From Sipunculus nudus (lineage: Eukaryota > Annelida > Sipuncula > Golfingiida > Sipunculidae): a stretch of 64,000 nt of DNA. The stretch spans positions 8,304,979 through 8,368,978 of the forward strand of contig CM049321.1 in assembly GCA_026874595.1 (NCBI GenBank), given 5' to 3'. Below the pieces are notes generated by a model that worked only from the letters and a program-made list of their open reading frames with translations, searched no databases and was not told the origin of the DNA. The translations under genes were made by a program, and so were the position numbers. Below, piece after piece: positions 48,433-61,204 of the stretch (positions are counted from its first letter, which is position 1; each line of letters begins with the position of its first letter).

Positions 48433-49145
48433 GCTATAAATCTTTCCTAAGTCATAGTATTTTCTCAATCATTATTATTTATAAATGTGTGTCTTTCTTT
48501 GATTCACTGAATTCAAACATTTTTGTTTCCTAATTTTTTTGTGTTCAGTTCGGAACATATCTTCCGCACCAGCACTTATTATATTGTTTGATCTTGGTAG
48601 CTGGTATCCCCAACAGCTCTATATATAACATCTCATGAAACCTGCAACTGGTGAACATAAAGGACGAAAACAAACAGAGTTTACCAGGTGATGATAAATA
48701 AAAAGACCTGCAGGAAATGAAACGAGGATAGCACCTGGGGGTTAAGTCACATGCCACGTGTGGAAGACCTTGCATAATTATCTCTATTGTTTATTGATTC
48801 GAGTATCATTGTCGTGAAGTCTACCACCTGCAAGCACACCTCACGATGCAGCACAGGTGCCAACGAAGGTCATCAAACTATTTCCTGCTGATCAAACAAC
48901 ACTAATATATACACAAAACAATTTCTTCAATCAGTCGTTTTATGCAGTTTTCAAGTATTTTATTTGCTCTTTTTTCAATAAAAAAGTACTTTGTAAAGAA
49001 AAAATTTGTGGGGTTACAAATTTGCGATTTTCATTTTGTCATTGTTTGCTACATTTCCATTTTCATGATCTCACAATGCAAAAGACGTGCACCGTTATGA
49101 TGTGAATTAATAATATCAAATATTAGGTGCACATAGTCTTACTAA
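48433..49145. other. Unique DNA, nothing recognised
   Basis: No repeats recognised. An 82-codon frame at 48857 lacks features. Confidence 0.35.
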
Positions 49146-49202
49146 CACACGGCCAACAGGCCTAATGCGAACCTCTGCAACAGGATATATATTAGGTGTA
49201 AT
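49146..49202 (+). mobile_element. Isolated 5' end of the GCGAACCTGTG-type element
   Basis: acacggccaacaggcctaat followed by gcgaacctctgc matches the left end at 44208 with few changes. The rest of that element is not recognisable, and a hAT-type MITE is inserted shortly downstream. Confidence 0.7.
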
Positions 49203-49210
49203 GCTTCCAT

Positions 49211-49310
49211 CAGTGGCGTCAATTTTTCTTCCAGGGTAGGGGGGAATGACTTTGTATATTTATATACACACACACATACACCTTTTTCAGTGTCTCTGCG
49301 TGACATATTC

Positions 49311-49350
<40 letters not shown>

Positions 49351-49653
49351 CTATATATATATATATATATATATATAAATGATTATATATATATAAATAA
49401 ACATACCGATGTTAATCATATTTCAAATAATCATAATAATGTAACAGAAAATAAGTTTTTGTAATTCAAAGCAAGGTTTAGATATAACATTTTTTAGTAA
49501 ATGGATCCAAAGTCTTTAATTCTATTTATTAATATATTTCATCTGCAATATCATACTCTGAAAAGTGGGGGGATGATTACATTGGCCATCCCCCCCTTGC
49601 CAAAAAGTGGGGGGTATATATACCCCCCATCCCCCCCTATATTGACGCCCCTG
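49211..49653. mobile_element. 443-bp hAT-type MITE with a perfect 8-bp target duplication
   Basis: The left end cagtggcgtcaattttt and right end atattgacgcccctg are inverted repeats, extended inward by G- and C-runs. GCTTCCAT at 49203-49210 is repeated exactly at 49654-49661. An 8-bp duplication with CAG-GGCGTC ends is characteristic of hAT elements. The interior contains two (TA)n tracts (49314-49377). No transposase. Confidence 0.92.
49314..49377. repeat. Interrupted (TA)n microsatellite inside the hAT-type MITE
   Basis: Two TA runs separated by aac, followed by another short TA run to about 49395. Confidence 0.9.
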
Positions 49654-49754
49654 GCTTCCATGCTGGATAGTTACTTTTTAATTATATCCTGGTTTTAACC
49701 AAGCCCAGTGACTACTACACCTGCATGATCTAGGTGTGTAATCATCCTGATTTC

Positions 49755-49961
49755 TGGGTCATACCACAGAGGAACCCCTAAAAGGCGCACTTGTTTGCAA
49801 GTGAAACATGGCCATTGGGCATGGCCTTTCCATTAAGCCAGCAGACAGCTGACCCTGGGTGGGGGCCGACCATGAAAAATCTCACACCCTTGGCTGAGAT
49901 TCAAATTCACAATCTCAAGACTTGAGTTCTGTGCTTGTTCTAGTCCTGAGACACATAAGCC
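49755..49961 (-). repeat. tRNA-derived SINE, copy 2
   Basis: Minus-strand order is the same as at 39770-39955: tRNA-like head (tctcaggactagaacaagc), B-box-like gaatttgaatctc (49896-49908), body with ctggcttaatggaaaggc, gtttcacttgc and gtatgaccc. It carries about 30 extra bases with a C/G-rich tract in the middle. More diverged at the A box than copy 1. Confidence 0.75.
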
Positions 49962-50565
49962 AGTACTATCAATTCAACCTTGGAGACCCCCCACATCTTG
50001 GCTAACAATGAGTTATGACCACTTTATTACGGTAACCGCCATGTATATAAACCTAAAGTCCAGACAGCATGAAAGAGTATCATTCTTAAGAAATGTACGT
50101 GAAAGTGGTGCACCAATATGTCATGATACAAAATCAAATGTCATATCGGCATCATCAGTAGTCTGAAATCAGCATTTGAAATATAAGTCATAACACATCC
50201 ACTAAAATGTTCCTGCTTGGTCCCTTAAATGGGGACAAAGTGAAAGTGTAATGACCTATTATTCAATAAGAGTACATCAGTAGTTACCCCTGTATTCATA
50301 CACTGACAGTATATAATCACCTAACAGATAGTCCAACATTTAGCAGCCCAAGGCATCAAAGGCAAAATATCCAGGGACAGAGTTCAGTTAATGGGTATCT
50401 GATCCTCTAACTGCTGTACACAATTAAATCAAATCAAATGACAAAAAAGTTACCTAAAAAAAGATGGATGACTGACACAAATCTTTCCATTGTGCGATTG
50501 ATTTATGTTTATTGTGGATGAAATTGTATGGGTCCATTAGAGTACCATTTCTATGAATATGCACT
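49962..50565. other. Unique DNA, nothing recognised
   Basis: No repeats or credible exons. Confidence 0.35.
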
Positions 50566-51010
50566 GTTCGAAATACTGGGTTCCTAGGTGCACAAATGCA
50601 CCAAAAAACAGTTTTGCACACCCACTGTGTCACTACAAGGTGCGCAGTGTGCACCTGTCATGAGGCCTTTAACTAGGACAGACCTGAAGGTCCGTTAGGC
50701 ACATGCACACCTGACAGTCCAGATGATCAAACAAGGACAAATAAACACTAAAACATGACATCACACTAGTCACTACATGTATATAGATCCAGTGATCAGA
50801 CCTTTTCTTTATATGGATATCATTCATGGTTCCATTCTGACCAGGTTTAAACCCTTAGCTTATTTTTTTACTGCACTGAAATATGGTTATAAATTATAAT
50901 ATAGCTGTTATAAAAGTAACTGTAATGACATTAATGTATTTGTGCACCTTGAAATTACTTTGTGCACCCAGTTGTATAAGCTGTGGTGCACAAAACTGTG
51001 TTTTAAGCCT
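50566..51010. repeat. Degenerate long inverted repeat with gtgcac words
   Basis: gtgcaccaaaaaacagtttt and gcacaccca near 50595 are roughly the inverse of tggtgcacaaaactgtgttt near 50985. actgttcgaaatactgggtt at 50566 resembles the end of some hAT elements. Borders are uncertain. Confidence 0.35.
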
Positions 51011-52611
51011 TACCATAAAAAGGTTTTTAGCACACTGATATGCATACCTGAAAGCCATATTGTTTGACAACAAGACACAGTTTTTTTTACTTGATCAGAG
51101 GCCATAATGTAAAATATGTACTTTAGAGGTTCCATCTTGGAACTGAAGTCGACTTGATAGACCTGTAAATTGATATCACACACTGCAGTTTTTCACACTA
51201 AATCTACAGATTACACCAGTATCCTGAAAATATGATTATGAATGGACAATATACTGTCATGTTGAAATATGATATGCCCATCCTAATTTAGATCAAACAT
51301 CATCATTACTGCATCTTATGAGATCATTTATAAAATACTTGCGTCATATGATCCATACATTACAATTTGGAAGAGATTTTGAGAGACACTTGTAAATGTT
51401 TTAATTCATTCCCTGAATTTACCAAAAAAAATAATACACTGTCATTCAATTCTTTATTGAACACAAACCATAAAATTGCAAATAGCTATCAGGAGTTTTA
51501 ATTTTCAATTCCAAACAAGAAAGATCCACCATAGAGATATCACCATATCAAGGATTAGAATGTGATAGCCAGAAGATGGGTTAGTCAATGATGAAATAAA
51601 TGTCCAAATTTCTTGACAGGTTTATTCACCAAAATGTGATGTACATATCTGAGCATACTGTTTGTAAATCAATTGAAAGTGAACTTCCAGACTAACCCAA
51701 TTTAATCAGACTCAGTATTATCTGTATAGCTATCTGACTCAATATATAGGAGGGCCTAATAATACGGAGTCCTATTAAATCAGGTTACAACCTGACAAGA
51801 CTTTGCTGTGACAAATGTCAATCATCATGTATCTATATCATCAACTGTTTGAGAAACAAAATGTAGAGGCAGATTTTAGGATAACTGCAAATTATGCGGA
51901 GTAGGTATCTAGTTCCACGGATACCCACAACATTAAAAGCTTCAAGAAAACTAAAGAACGTAAATCCTGAGCTGGACAAAAAGTCATATAAAACCAAATA
52001 TTGTGTGTATGACAGGGAAGCTTAAGCATTTGGGGCAGAAAATGTTAATGTATTCGAATGAACATGAAATTGGGACTATTGCCGGGTAGCAGGTATAATG
52101 CGTCATTCTCCATACAGAAGATTTATCATGAATGTCAAGGATAAATAAAACAGATCTTGACTCTGTGCTGGAAGATGATAAATGGTATGATTTTTTTTTT
52201 TTTGGGGGGGGGGGGGAAATCCCCACCAGACAGTTTTGTTTTTACCTCTTGAGATGAAGACCTTCCTTTAGGATTCAATTGTTTTAGGGATATAACAATG
52301 TTAAAGTTATGTTATTTTACAATATGATAAAAATGTTTGTATGCTTATAGCTAACACTTTTTTGGCTGGGATATTATTATTTTATTGTCCACTGGAATGT
52401 CTTCAGTTTTCAAACACCTTTAAACTAGGGCTCTCTCACAGTAAAGGGAAACAAAAATAGGGAGAGAGCAGAGAAACTAGGGTTATGTTTAAAAAAAAAA
52501 GGTTTCCTAGAACAGCATCAAGGTCCATCACAAAATTAAATAAAAAATAACTGAACTTCAGCATGTACTTTATTAGATACTGTGTGGACAATGGGAAATT
52601 TTTTAGCCCCG
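51011..52611. other. AT-rich unique DNA, nothing recognised
   Basis: Contains a T-run followed by a G-run at about 52192-52216. No other features. Confidence 0.4.
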
Positions 52612-52762
52612 GTTCAACAGCTTTTTCTGGGAGTTTAAACCAATTTTTTCTTGCCTGGACCCTTCCCTTTTTGGATCAGAGGACCTTTTCTTTAGTTTTT
52701 CTTAATATCAGTCTTCCTGGGTTGGATAATCCCCTTTTCAAAATCCTGGATCTGCTTCCATT
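52612..52762 (-). mobile_element. MITE family C, copy 3
   Basis: On the minus strand: gaagcagatccaggatttt, gtcctctgatccaaaaaggg, aagggtccaggcaagaaaaa and attggtttaaa. The order and most words match the 30351 copy. The terminal bases are worn. Confidence 0.7.
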
Positions 52763-55605
52763 TCAGCATCAGGATCCAATGTTGTATATTGTTTTTTTCG
52801 TCTGCCGAAGTTTTGATATGCCTATGTTTAATTGATACTTCATTTCATATCCCCTTATTTCCACCTGTTTTTTTGCTATAAAGATTTTTATTAGTTTTAT
52901 TTCAAGGGAAACAATTATAGTGTAGCGGATTAAAGGACCTAATTTTCAACAAGGTAATTAAATACCTACCTTACACCTTATTTAAGAAACAGAATTATTT
53001 GAACATAAGATGGGTCACTGGTCACATGCAAAAAACAGCCTCAGTTGACAGCTTCTGATTGAATGATGTCATGTAAACACTATAAATAATTAATAATAAC
53101 CAGCTAAAACAATGGCTACTCGTGCAGGGGCACATGAAGTTACAGATTAACCAGATCACTGTGAAACGGGAAAATGTTGTGAAACATAAACTGGAGATTT
53201 ATTGTAAATTTCTTAACTGCCATAATAGGCTGTCACCTCCGTATGTTGTTTTCTAGGAAATAACTGAAAATTTAAAAATCATCTTACAAAAAAAACAGGT
53301 GGACAGCAGGTGGTGCAAAATGCCTATTAGCCGATTAGTTAGTAGGCCTGGGCCTATTTACCGGATATTATGTATAATACTCGAATCAATTGATATTCAA
53401 AACTTACTTACGTTATTATTTACGTAAGTTACTTACGTTGTCATCTAGGTATTTCTTAAATCATTGAAGTTTTCCTACTCTGGGGTAGCAAATTTATACA
53501 GAAGCGCGGACGGGCTTCTTCATGACGTCTCACATCCGGTCAAAAAATGCTTCACTCTAGCTCGTTCAAATTAAAGTTTAAAATAACATACTAAGACCAC
53601 ATAACTGCCTAGTGTTTGTGAATAATCCAGTAATAATCTACACTTTCGACCATGTGTCAAATTAACTATCACTGGGTTGAATGACGAATTTAGTTTTTTT
53701 TAGTTTATTTCAGAGAATCAGTTCACTTATTGCCAACTACCTGCAAGAATATGAATAATAGGGCTTTTTGCTCAGACCAACTGGGTACATTTCGATAAAC
53801 TCTCTTACGTCAGAGGGGAAAAAATGCCACTAAATTCCCGCGGTTAGCTGGGTTACTTTTCAATTCTACCGCATTGATCAGCCAAATTTTGTACCGTGAT
53901 CTCTAATGAACTTAAAAAGGTAGCACCGGCGTCTGTAGTCGTTTTGCACTCTTGGCTGAATGAAATACCGAATAATCGTTTGATTTGGACGCAAAGCCCC
54001 ATGCGGTAGGCCTATATATCATTTCGAAACTTATAGCCTAAAATTACCTAGGCCCTATAACAGTCTCTTACACAGACACACCATGGAAGAGGCTAGGCCC
54101 TATAGGCCTATGTGATGTTAGGCTAAGCCTGTGTATGGGCCTATCGGCCCTACTTTGTTTTCGTATCTCGCCAGAGGTGACCTTAATGGCGGTAAGGTCA
54201 AGGTTAAAACAAAATGAATTTTAATTGCTTCTCTTGCACTGCGCTTCTTCAAGAATCTTTTAAGTCCACAAGTTGAGACACCAAAATATTACATGCTCTA
54301 ATAAAAGGCCTAATATTTCTTTTCTCTTATAGTATACCGAATATAAAAATATTAACTCCGGAGTATCAAATCCTATTTGATAAAATCAGCAGTTTTAAGT
54401 TATTTACACGTAAAATTTTACCAGAATCTCATGTATTTTGAACTACAAGCTGTTGCGAATATATTGATCTTGCTTTCGGAAACTCAAAGATTCGGAGAGG
54501 TCTCTCACTCTGTAAAAGTGAAGGGGCTCTGACCAGAAAAAAAGTAACCGATAACATATATGTTATTATTCTTCGTGCAGTAAATTCAGAAAACAAGAAT
54601 TTGTCTCCCCGATAAAGCAGCGCTGCCAAGCGGTATAGGAGGCACACCGGTCGGAAAGGCCTTTAAATGGATTACATGATATACGGTGTAACTTGTAACT
54701 GTGCCAGGGCATATCAGATCAAGGTGTCATCTTGACAGACAGTTCCAGTTGTTTAACAACAGGTTATGACTTGTGTATCATTCCTTGCCTTGGTCATACC
54801 AAACCGGAAACCCAGGATACTTAACAAACACCAGCTATGATTCTTATCGTATGGCTTTTATCCTCCTTCAATATAGACAGTGCCGCCCACAAGCCACGAA
54901 TCTATCCTAAAATGAAAAAGTATTGTAGCGCTTTGGCCTTTGCGCGTAATTGCACTATTAGTCAGGGAGATACCAGCTATAGGTTGGACATTAGGTATGA
55001 TTACAATTCGTTTGCATATTATGGTAAATGGTGGCTCAATAAATCACAAATTAAAGTGATGCCACCTTTGCACACTTGTGAATTTTAGGGCACCAAACTC
55101 CAAAATGCCGTGTGTAAATATTTAAAAGTTCATAGAATGGATGAAAGTGAACCTTTTACCCAGTAATATTATTTTTATATAATATTGTTATATTATAATA
55201 TAATTTATTTCATTAAATGTCAAACGGTAGCCCATAGAGCATGAATGAAGCTGCTTCAACGTGTGCTTTTCGTGTGTATTGCGGCCATGAAACCCCCACA
55301 ATCAGCATGTGGTGGGCGAAGTTTATATTTAAAACGGTAATTACGATGATAAAACCCTTAAAACTGTATCCTAATTAAAAAATTGAGTGCATGACTTTCA
55401 AGAGAAGCGGTTAGAATGGTCGACCTTACAAATACCATAAAGACTAACAAACAAAATAACATTTCTTTAGCAAAAAAAAAAAAAAAAAAAAAGAAACTAA
55501 CTTGTATTATACATCTTTTCTGACTCTTTCTAACATGAAAGATTTAAATGTGGCAAAATATTGGCGACCCTAAATAGTTGCATGAATAGAGCACATCTGG
55601 GAATA
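52763..55605. other. Mostly unique DNA, CpG-containing patch at 53.5-54.7 kb
   Basis: Unlike most of the window, 53500-54700 contains many CG dinucleotides (gaagcgcggacgggc, cccgcggttagc, gcaccggcgtctgtagtcg) and repeated aggcctat words. This texture can accompany a gene's 5' end, but I cannot identify an exon or a start site. An open frame of 83 codons at 54837-55088 begins with a hydrophobic stretch (MILIVWLLSSF) and has three Cys; it is unassigned. A-run at about 55473-55491. Confidence 0.25.
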
Positions 55606-56130
55606 ATTAAAAAAGAGACCCAGGGGTCTATTGTTCACTCTATGAATGACTGTGCATGTGGGTGATTTAGAAATAAAAAGTGACAATAAATATACCATTC
55701 ATGCATTTCCAAATGGATATTGTGCTATTGCACAAGTTTACAGAATGAGCAAACTAAAACGTTACAGAAAAGGATGAACGAAACATAGATTAATCAGAAG
55801 GCAAAATACGAAGTTCTGTAAAGATGCCACCTTGAAAAAAATTGACTGAATTGTATACTCATTTTATTCCCCTTCCATATTTAGGAATTGTTTACTTTGA
55901 CATGAAAGCCAAAATATTAATATTTATGACATATCTTGGAAAAAGCAGAAATTACCATTACATCTCGCAGAATGTAGGTCAACATAATCAAATAGCAGTC
56001 TCATGCTTAATATTCCTCGAAATTTTTCCTGAGATATTTGATTCTAACATTCTTCCGTTAAGACGCCATCTTGAAAATAATTTGACTGATTTTATACTCA
56101 TTTGAATCCCCTTCCTTTAAAGCCAAAATG
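55606..56130 (+). repeat. Possible pearl-like fragment with palindromic start
   Basis: GACCCAGGGGTC near 55617 is nearly palindromic and followed by tattgttcactc, which is similar in layout to pearl-like 5' ends. Two related segments with gatgccaccttgaaaa-type text and ttatactcatttgaatcccc lie about 240 bp apart (55822 and 56061). No terminal hairpin was found. Confidence 0.4.
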
Positions 56131-56671
56131 CCACCTTCTTAAAAGGTGCAACCCTACTGTGATATTTCAAGTTTAGAAGCATTTTTTCATCATTCTGTAG
56201 CAATGTTGAAATAAAATGATTAAAAGAACTTTTTGCCTTCTCTAAAAAATAATCTTGCCAGCTTTAAAAAAAAGATAAATGAAAATTCGTGTGAGCAAGA
56301 TTTTTTTCAAAATACAAAGCACAGAAACATGAACAGGTTTTACATTACAACCACTTATTATCATTATATGAATCTAAAACGTACAAATGAAACCGGGTTT
56401 ACATTTTAATCTATCCTCAGAACTAGTATTGCCTAATTCATTTATGATCCTGTCAAGCTGTCATAAGTGAACCACTTCTACAAAGAATCCAGGAATACCC
56501 TCCTGAGACACTTTAAATAGACATTAAGCGTAACAACAAGTTTGTTCAGTTGACTGACACGAGGAAATATGTCTACCGGGGATATTTACTCATTTACCAA
56601 TTTGTGCATTTTCTGTGTTCTTTTTCACTCTCGGCGCAAAACGCATGCTAAAAGTTGCATTATGCCAACAT
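56131..56671. other. Unique DNA, nothing recognised
   Basis: No repeats or exons recognised. Confidence 0.35.
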
Positions 56672-57000
56672 GAATAAAGGAAGGGTTCTCAGGCATTGCG
56701 CGAGTCAATTTTTTCCCCCTGCATCAAAATTTTTTATTTTTATTTTCATTAGAAACGTACAAAATTTGAGCTCCAGCCGCTCGGACATTCCTTTCAAGTA
56801 CATAAAATAATACAACTTTGATCAGATTTCCTTTGCTATCCTGTGCTTTTACCTGTTTAGCAGAACAATTCTGTTATTATCATGCCTTCCCCTGATCATA
56901 CGACATTTTATTATCGAAACATACAACAAATGAAAAAAAATGCCTAAGCGCACTGATTTATAAAAAAAAAGTGCCTGAGAACCCAACCTTTTCTTAACCT
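56672..57000 (+). mobile_element. MITE family B, copy 3 (about 329 bp)
   Basis: Left end aataaaggaagggttctcagg and right end gtgcctgagaacccaacctt are inverted. The interior (caactttgatcagatttcct, tgcttttacctgttt, cccctgatcatacgacat) matches copy 1 in the same orientation. Confidence 0.85.
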
Positions 57001-58606
57001 AAAATTGCATATTTTCATATTTTCATCATTGCAATATGAATATTATATTATTGCAAGTTATTATGATGAAACTTAACCTTTAAGTAAAATTTAAGTTTTA
57101 AGCGGAATCCAGTGATGCAGACTATGTAAATGAAGTTGGTATACCAAACAGTGTCAACATATGTTGAGCCTTATACATTTAACCTATCTGAAATGGCAAT
57201 AACTGACATAAATGTAAAATTTTAATGATTCAAATTCCTAAAATCCTATACTAATATAATTATAAATACCTTTCGTAACCGATTATAGTTGGTTTAGGGC
57301 ACTAACATCATATATATGCTGTTCATCACCCCCTCAGTCTATCAGAAAATGCTAAGGAAATTTTGGGACATTTAAATTTAAGTTAATGTTCAAAACAAAT
57401 GATGCAGCAGGATAAATGCTTTCGATGTTTTCAGCAGACTAAATCATATCGAATGACCGTTTTTGAGACATAATAGCCAGAAAACATTGAATATGAACAT
57501 ATTTCTAAATATTTAATTTCAATTTAAAATTAAACTAAACATAAAAATCTAAGAGGACATGTCAAGTGGATTAATTACACCAAGGATGCGCCACAAAATG
57601 CCTAAGATATATGCCTTAGATGTGCATATTCGTAAGTAAACTGGGCTTTAATGGTCGCGAAACGGGACGCTCTATGTCACTTTTTTTAATTGTTAAAATT
57701 GAAAAATAAAAACTGTTCTAAAAATTTGATGCCAGGGTGGCATCAGTCAGATTATTAAAATTTAGGTCCTGGACTTCCATTTTGTGCAAAAATCCTAATC
57801 AAACCCGATGTCACACCTAAGGCCAGAATCAGAGTCTCTCTCCCTAGTCTGTCATGACTATGTATACATTGGCCGGGTGGGCTTTGGCTGAAACTGCGTG
57901 ACGTCATTCTGTGGTATAAATAAAGACATATGTGATGTTCCACGCAGAGGGATGAATTACTTTCTGTTTTAGCGTCTCTAAAAAAACTGTAATATATGAT
58001 TACGTTATCGCTGCAAACCTGACACTTTACGGCTGCAATATCTTACCCATGGCGATACATGTATGTAAGTGTCACTGAAGATCAAAACAAGAAAACCTTT
58101 GGTGAGGGGATGGTTATTGTTCTCATACCATTCCTGTGCCCTGAAGTCGATAAACCAAATTGGAAAACAATATTATTGTAAAAGAAATATAATAAATAGA
58201 AGAATGGTAAATAGGGAGCCACAAACTGTTTAAATTTTGTCCGAAGTAGGTCTTTACATAACCTTGTTTCAAAGAAAAATAAAGACTCTGGTTCCAAAAT
58301 GTATATATATAAAGAGTATCAGCAATTTAAGATTTGGTGACTATGACAGAACGATGTCAGAGAGCGGTCGAGAACACAGCACCTTATCGGTAACACACCA
58401 CGTTTGTGTATTTATATAGCGCCATATCGGCCCTCTTGCATTATAACCCGATAACTCACTGCCAGAGTGCCTTAACATCTAGGTCTGAGGATCGCATTAT
58501 AAGGCCTCATGAGGATGTAAATATTTTCGTCATTTTTAAACAACGCCTCATGATCTACAGGTAAACTGTCAGTTGACATAAACCAGACTAATCGTTAGCA
58601 TTTTTA
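57001..58606. other. Unique DNA, nothing firm
   Basis: A tttatatagcgccatatcgg phrase near 58410 resembles a motif common in marine invertebrate repeats. No element borders are seen. Confidence 0.3.
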
Positions 58607-58630
58607 GTGTACTGTCAAACAACACCAAAC

Positions 58631-58894
58631 ATGAGCGAGAAAAGTTCCGTTTTAACTCAGCCTATTGGGCTCCTCCGCATGTTTGTTGAATTTCTGAACG
58701 CAGGAATACAAGCATGTCTCGCGAGGGTTCTTAGACGCAGCCAACTTGTACGCGATACAGGAAACGTCTCGTTACCCTGGAGAAGGGGGTTCAGTTTGGG
58801 TTGTGAGTTCACATGTATTTTCTTGTGTTTATTCATCACTGGTACCATAATGTTAAGATTATGCGCTGTTTACCAAAATGTGATTGCAAAATAA
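58631..58894 (+). other. Open frame with good start context, possible first coding exon (unverified)
   Basis: ATG at 58631 has A at position -3. The frame runs 87 codons to 58894. Two readings are possible. One is a small single-pass membrane protein with a hydrophobic stretch near residues 58-80. The other is a first coding exon of 57 codons plus one base, ending at a GTGAGT donor-like site at 58803-58808. The sequence is less AT-rich than its surroundings and does not repeat in the window. I recognise no family. A chance frame remains the default explanation. Confidence 0.2.
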
Positions 58895-61204
58895 TGGAAG
58901 ACCGCTGTGATGCATTCGTCTATATTACTTGTATCACGACTTAAAGTTTTACAAGCCCAATTATCATTCGGAGTTGTCATGGCTAGTATTGATATGCCTA
59001 TGTATATGCGATGTCAGTAATGACCACATTATATTCAGTTCCCGATGCAAATCTACCGCGATATATATATATATGTATAAATATTTCTTTATATATATTA
59101 TCCGTTAATAAATCGAACTTATATATAGTATAGTATATAAAATATATATACAGTGTGTGTTACACAGCCTTATTTTTGTCGGACCTAAGATAGACTCGGC
59201 CTGATTTCGAGGTGACCTCCAGCCTATACCACTGCAACCTGGACTACGAAAACTGCGAATAGATAAAGACAGTGAATAGAAAATGCCTGGGAAGGGTACA
59301 AAAACCTTGATTTTAGCATAAATTTGTCGTTGGGATAGGTATAATCATGTCAGCACTAGGCCGGGTGTTTGACCTTCAAGTGCATTGTTGCATGAGTGTA
59401 CCTTGAAGCGATCATAAGGGATCCAGATACGCCATCCGTCCAGAGAAATGATCCAGGATTCGGGTTAGATCCCTCCTTTATCGACCAGGAGATTATAAAT
59501 ACCCGACGCTTACAGGATTAATGATCTTAGGGAAAAGCCATGAACATTATGCGATAAAGCATGGCTGGATACGAAAACTTCCGTCGTGGAGTCATTAATG
59601 GGTAAAAGAGCAACATATAACCAGTAAGTCACCATCTTTTTTCTGTTTATGTGATTCCAGGCTTACTCCACGTATATATCAATTACCCGTAAGCAATTCC
59701 TCTTAAGAAAAGTTCTTATAACGCCCAAGTGACGGATATACGAGCTTTGGCTACAAACACAGTACAAAAAGCCAATGTCGACAAACAGTAAAACCATGTA
59801 ACCTAAGGCGGGTGGTTGCAAATGTGCGAAAGTGGAAAGGGCACTTGTTGCAGAAAACCTTGGCTTAACTCTGGATCGTCTGACCTGCCGCCAGATGTCC
59901 TCCTTAATAAATGTGTTTGGAATATTTTGGCATCCCCCACATGTTATAAAACATGGATATCAACAAAACGAACAGTATGTAAGTTTCGGTATCGGCGTTT
60001 TTCTGGCATATTGTTTTATAAAGGCTTCAACTGATTGTTTTTAGTTTATTGATTCAGATAACTGTATGGGCCCCTTTAACTGATTTTTAGATCACACAAA
60101 AAGGTTTAACGGACTCCCATTCTTTATCATTTCCTTTTTACAAATGAGCAGCAGGAATTCGGTTATGTTGCAAATTTGTGATCTTGCCTCCGTTTCTTCA
60201 AAGGATTCTTAAAGTTAAAGGTATATAAAATGGACTAATTTTTGTGCTGATTATAAGCACCATTTTTAGAACTGAAGCGACGTTTGTTGTATTCAACTTA
60301 TTGTGGCTCGACCGATATAAAACTAATGTTGAAACATAAATAGATTATTTCGATCACTTGCACCATATTTTTTTGCAGAACCCGTTGGGCAATATTTTTG
60401 TCTTTTTGTGACCTCAGTCCTGTTTCTCACACCCACTGGCAATAGAGAAATAGCTATTTAAATACTGGACTACAATAACTGTACAATTTATATAAACAAA
60501 ATGTAAAAAAAAATATATCTTTCTGTGATCACTATTAATAACTCAGAAGCCATTTCTCAATATCTAAGGTCTTATAATATACCATTCAAAATACTTGCAT
60601 AAATACGCAAACTGCATCTTTGTGACTCTTGTCACAGTGAATCCGATCGGTAAACCTACAGGGACGTTAGTCCTTCCGTATCACTTAATACTGTCCATCA
60701 ACAAGCTCCAGGGCTATAGTAGTTCAAAGTAATAGATGTATTCTTCTTTGGATAAGTATTTATGTTTTGCACTCGTAATTTGCATCATGTTGCTAAGAAA
60801 CATGAAAAATATTGATAAGCTCTTTTCATATATTTATAGTAAATTCCCATGCCGATAAGATGTCATTTTGAGAGGGCCGAATTATGACCACCGGGTTATA
60901 TACATGAAACGGATAGAGTGCAGAGATCTAAAAAATTGACTGATATTCCTCTTTACACTAATGTATATCTGGCCGGTGGGAATCGTAAACGCGTGAAGGT
61001 AAAAAACAAAAGGTTACACTTTTTTTGTCTTCATGATACGGATCTTTAATATACATGGTGCTTTGGAGACAACGGGGTCACTGTTCTGTTTTGGAGCACT
61101 CTCACAATTCCAGCAGGGCTCATGAGGAAAGCTTCAAACAGATCATAGAACTGGCGACTACTCTTGCCAGGATACTGCAGAAAACAGTGGTTCTCTTGTA
61201 ACTA
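58895..61204. other. Unique DNA, nothing recognised
   Basis: Contains AT-rich TATA runs at 59060-59150. Two overlapping frames of 70-72 codons near 59.8 kb are in different phases and show no family features. Confidence 0.35.
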
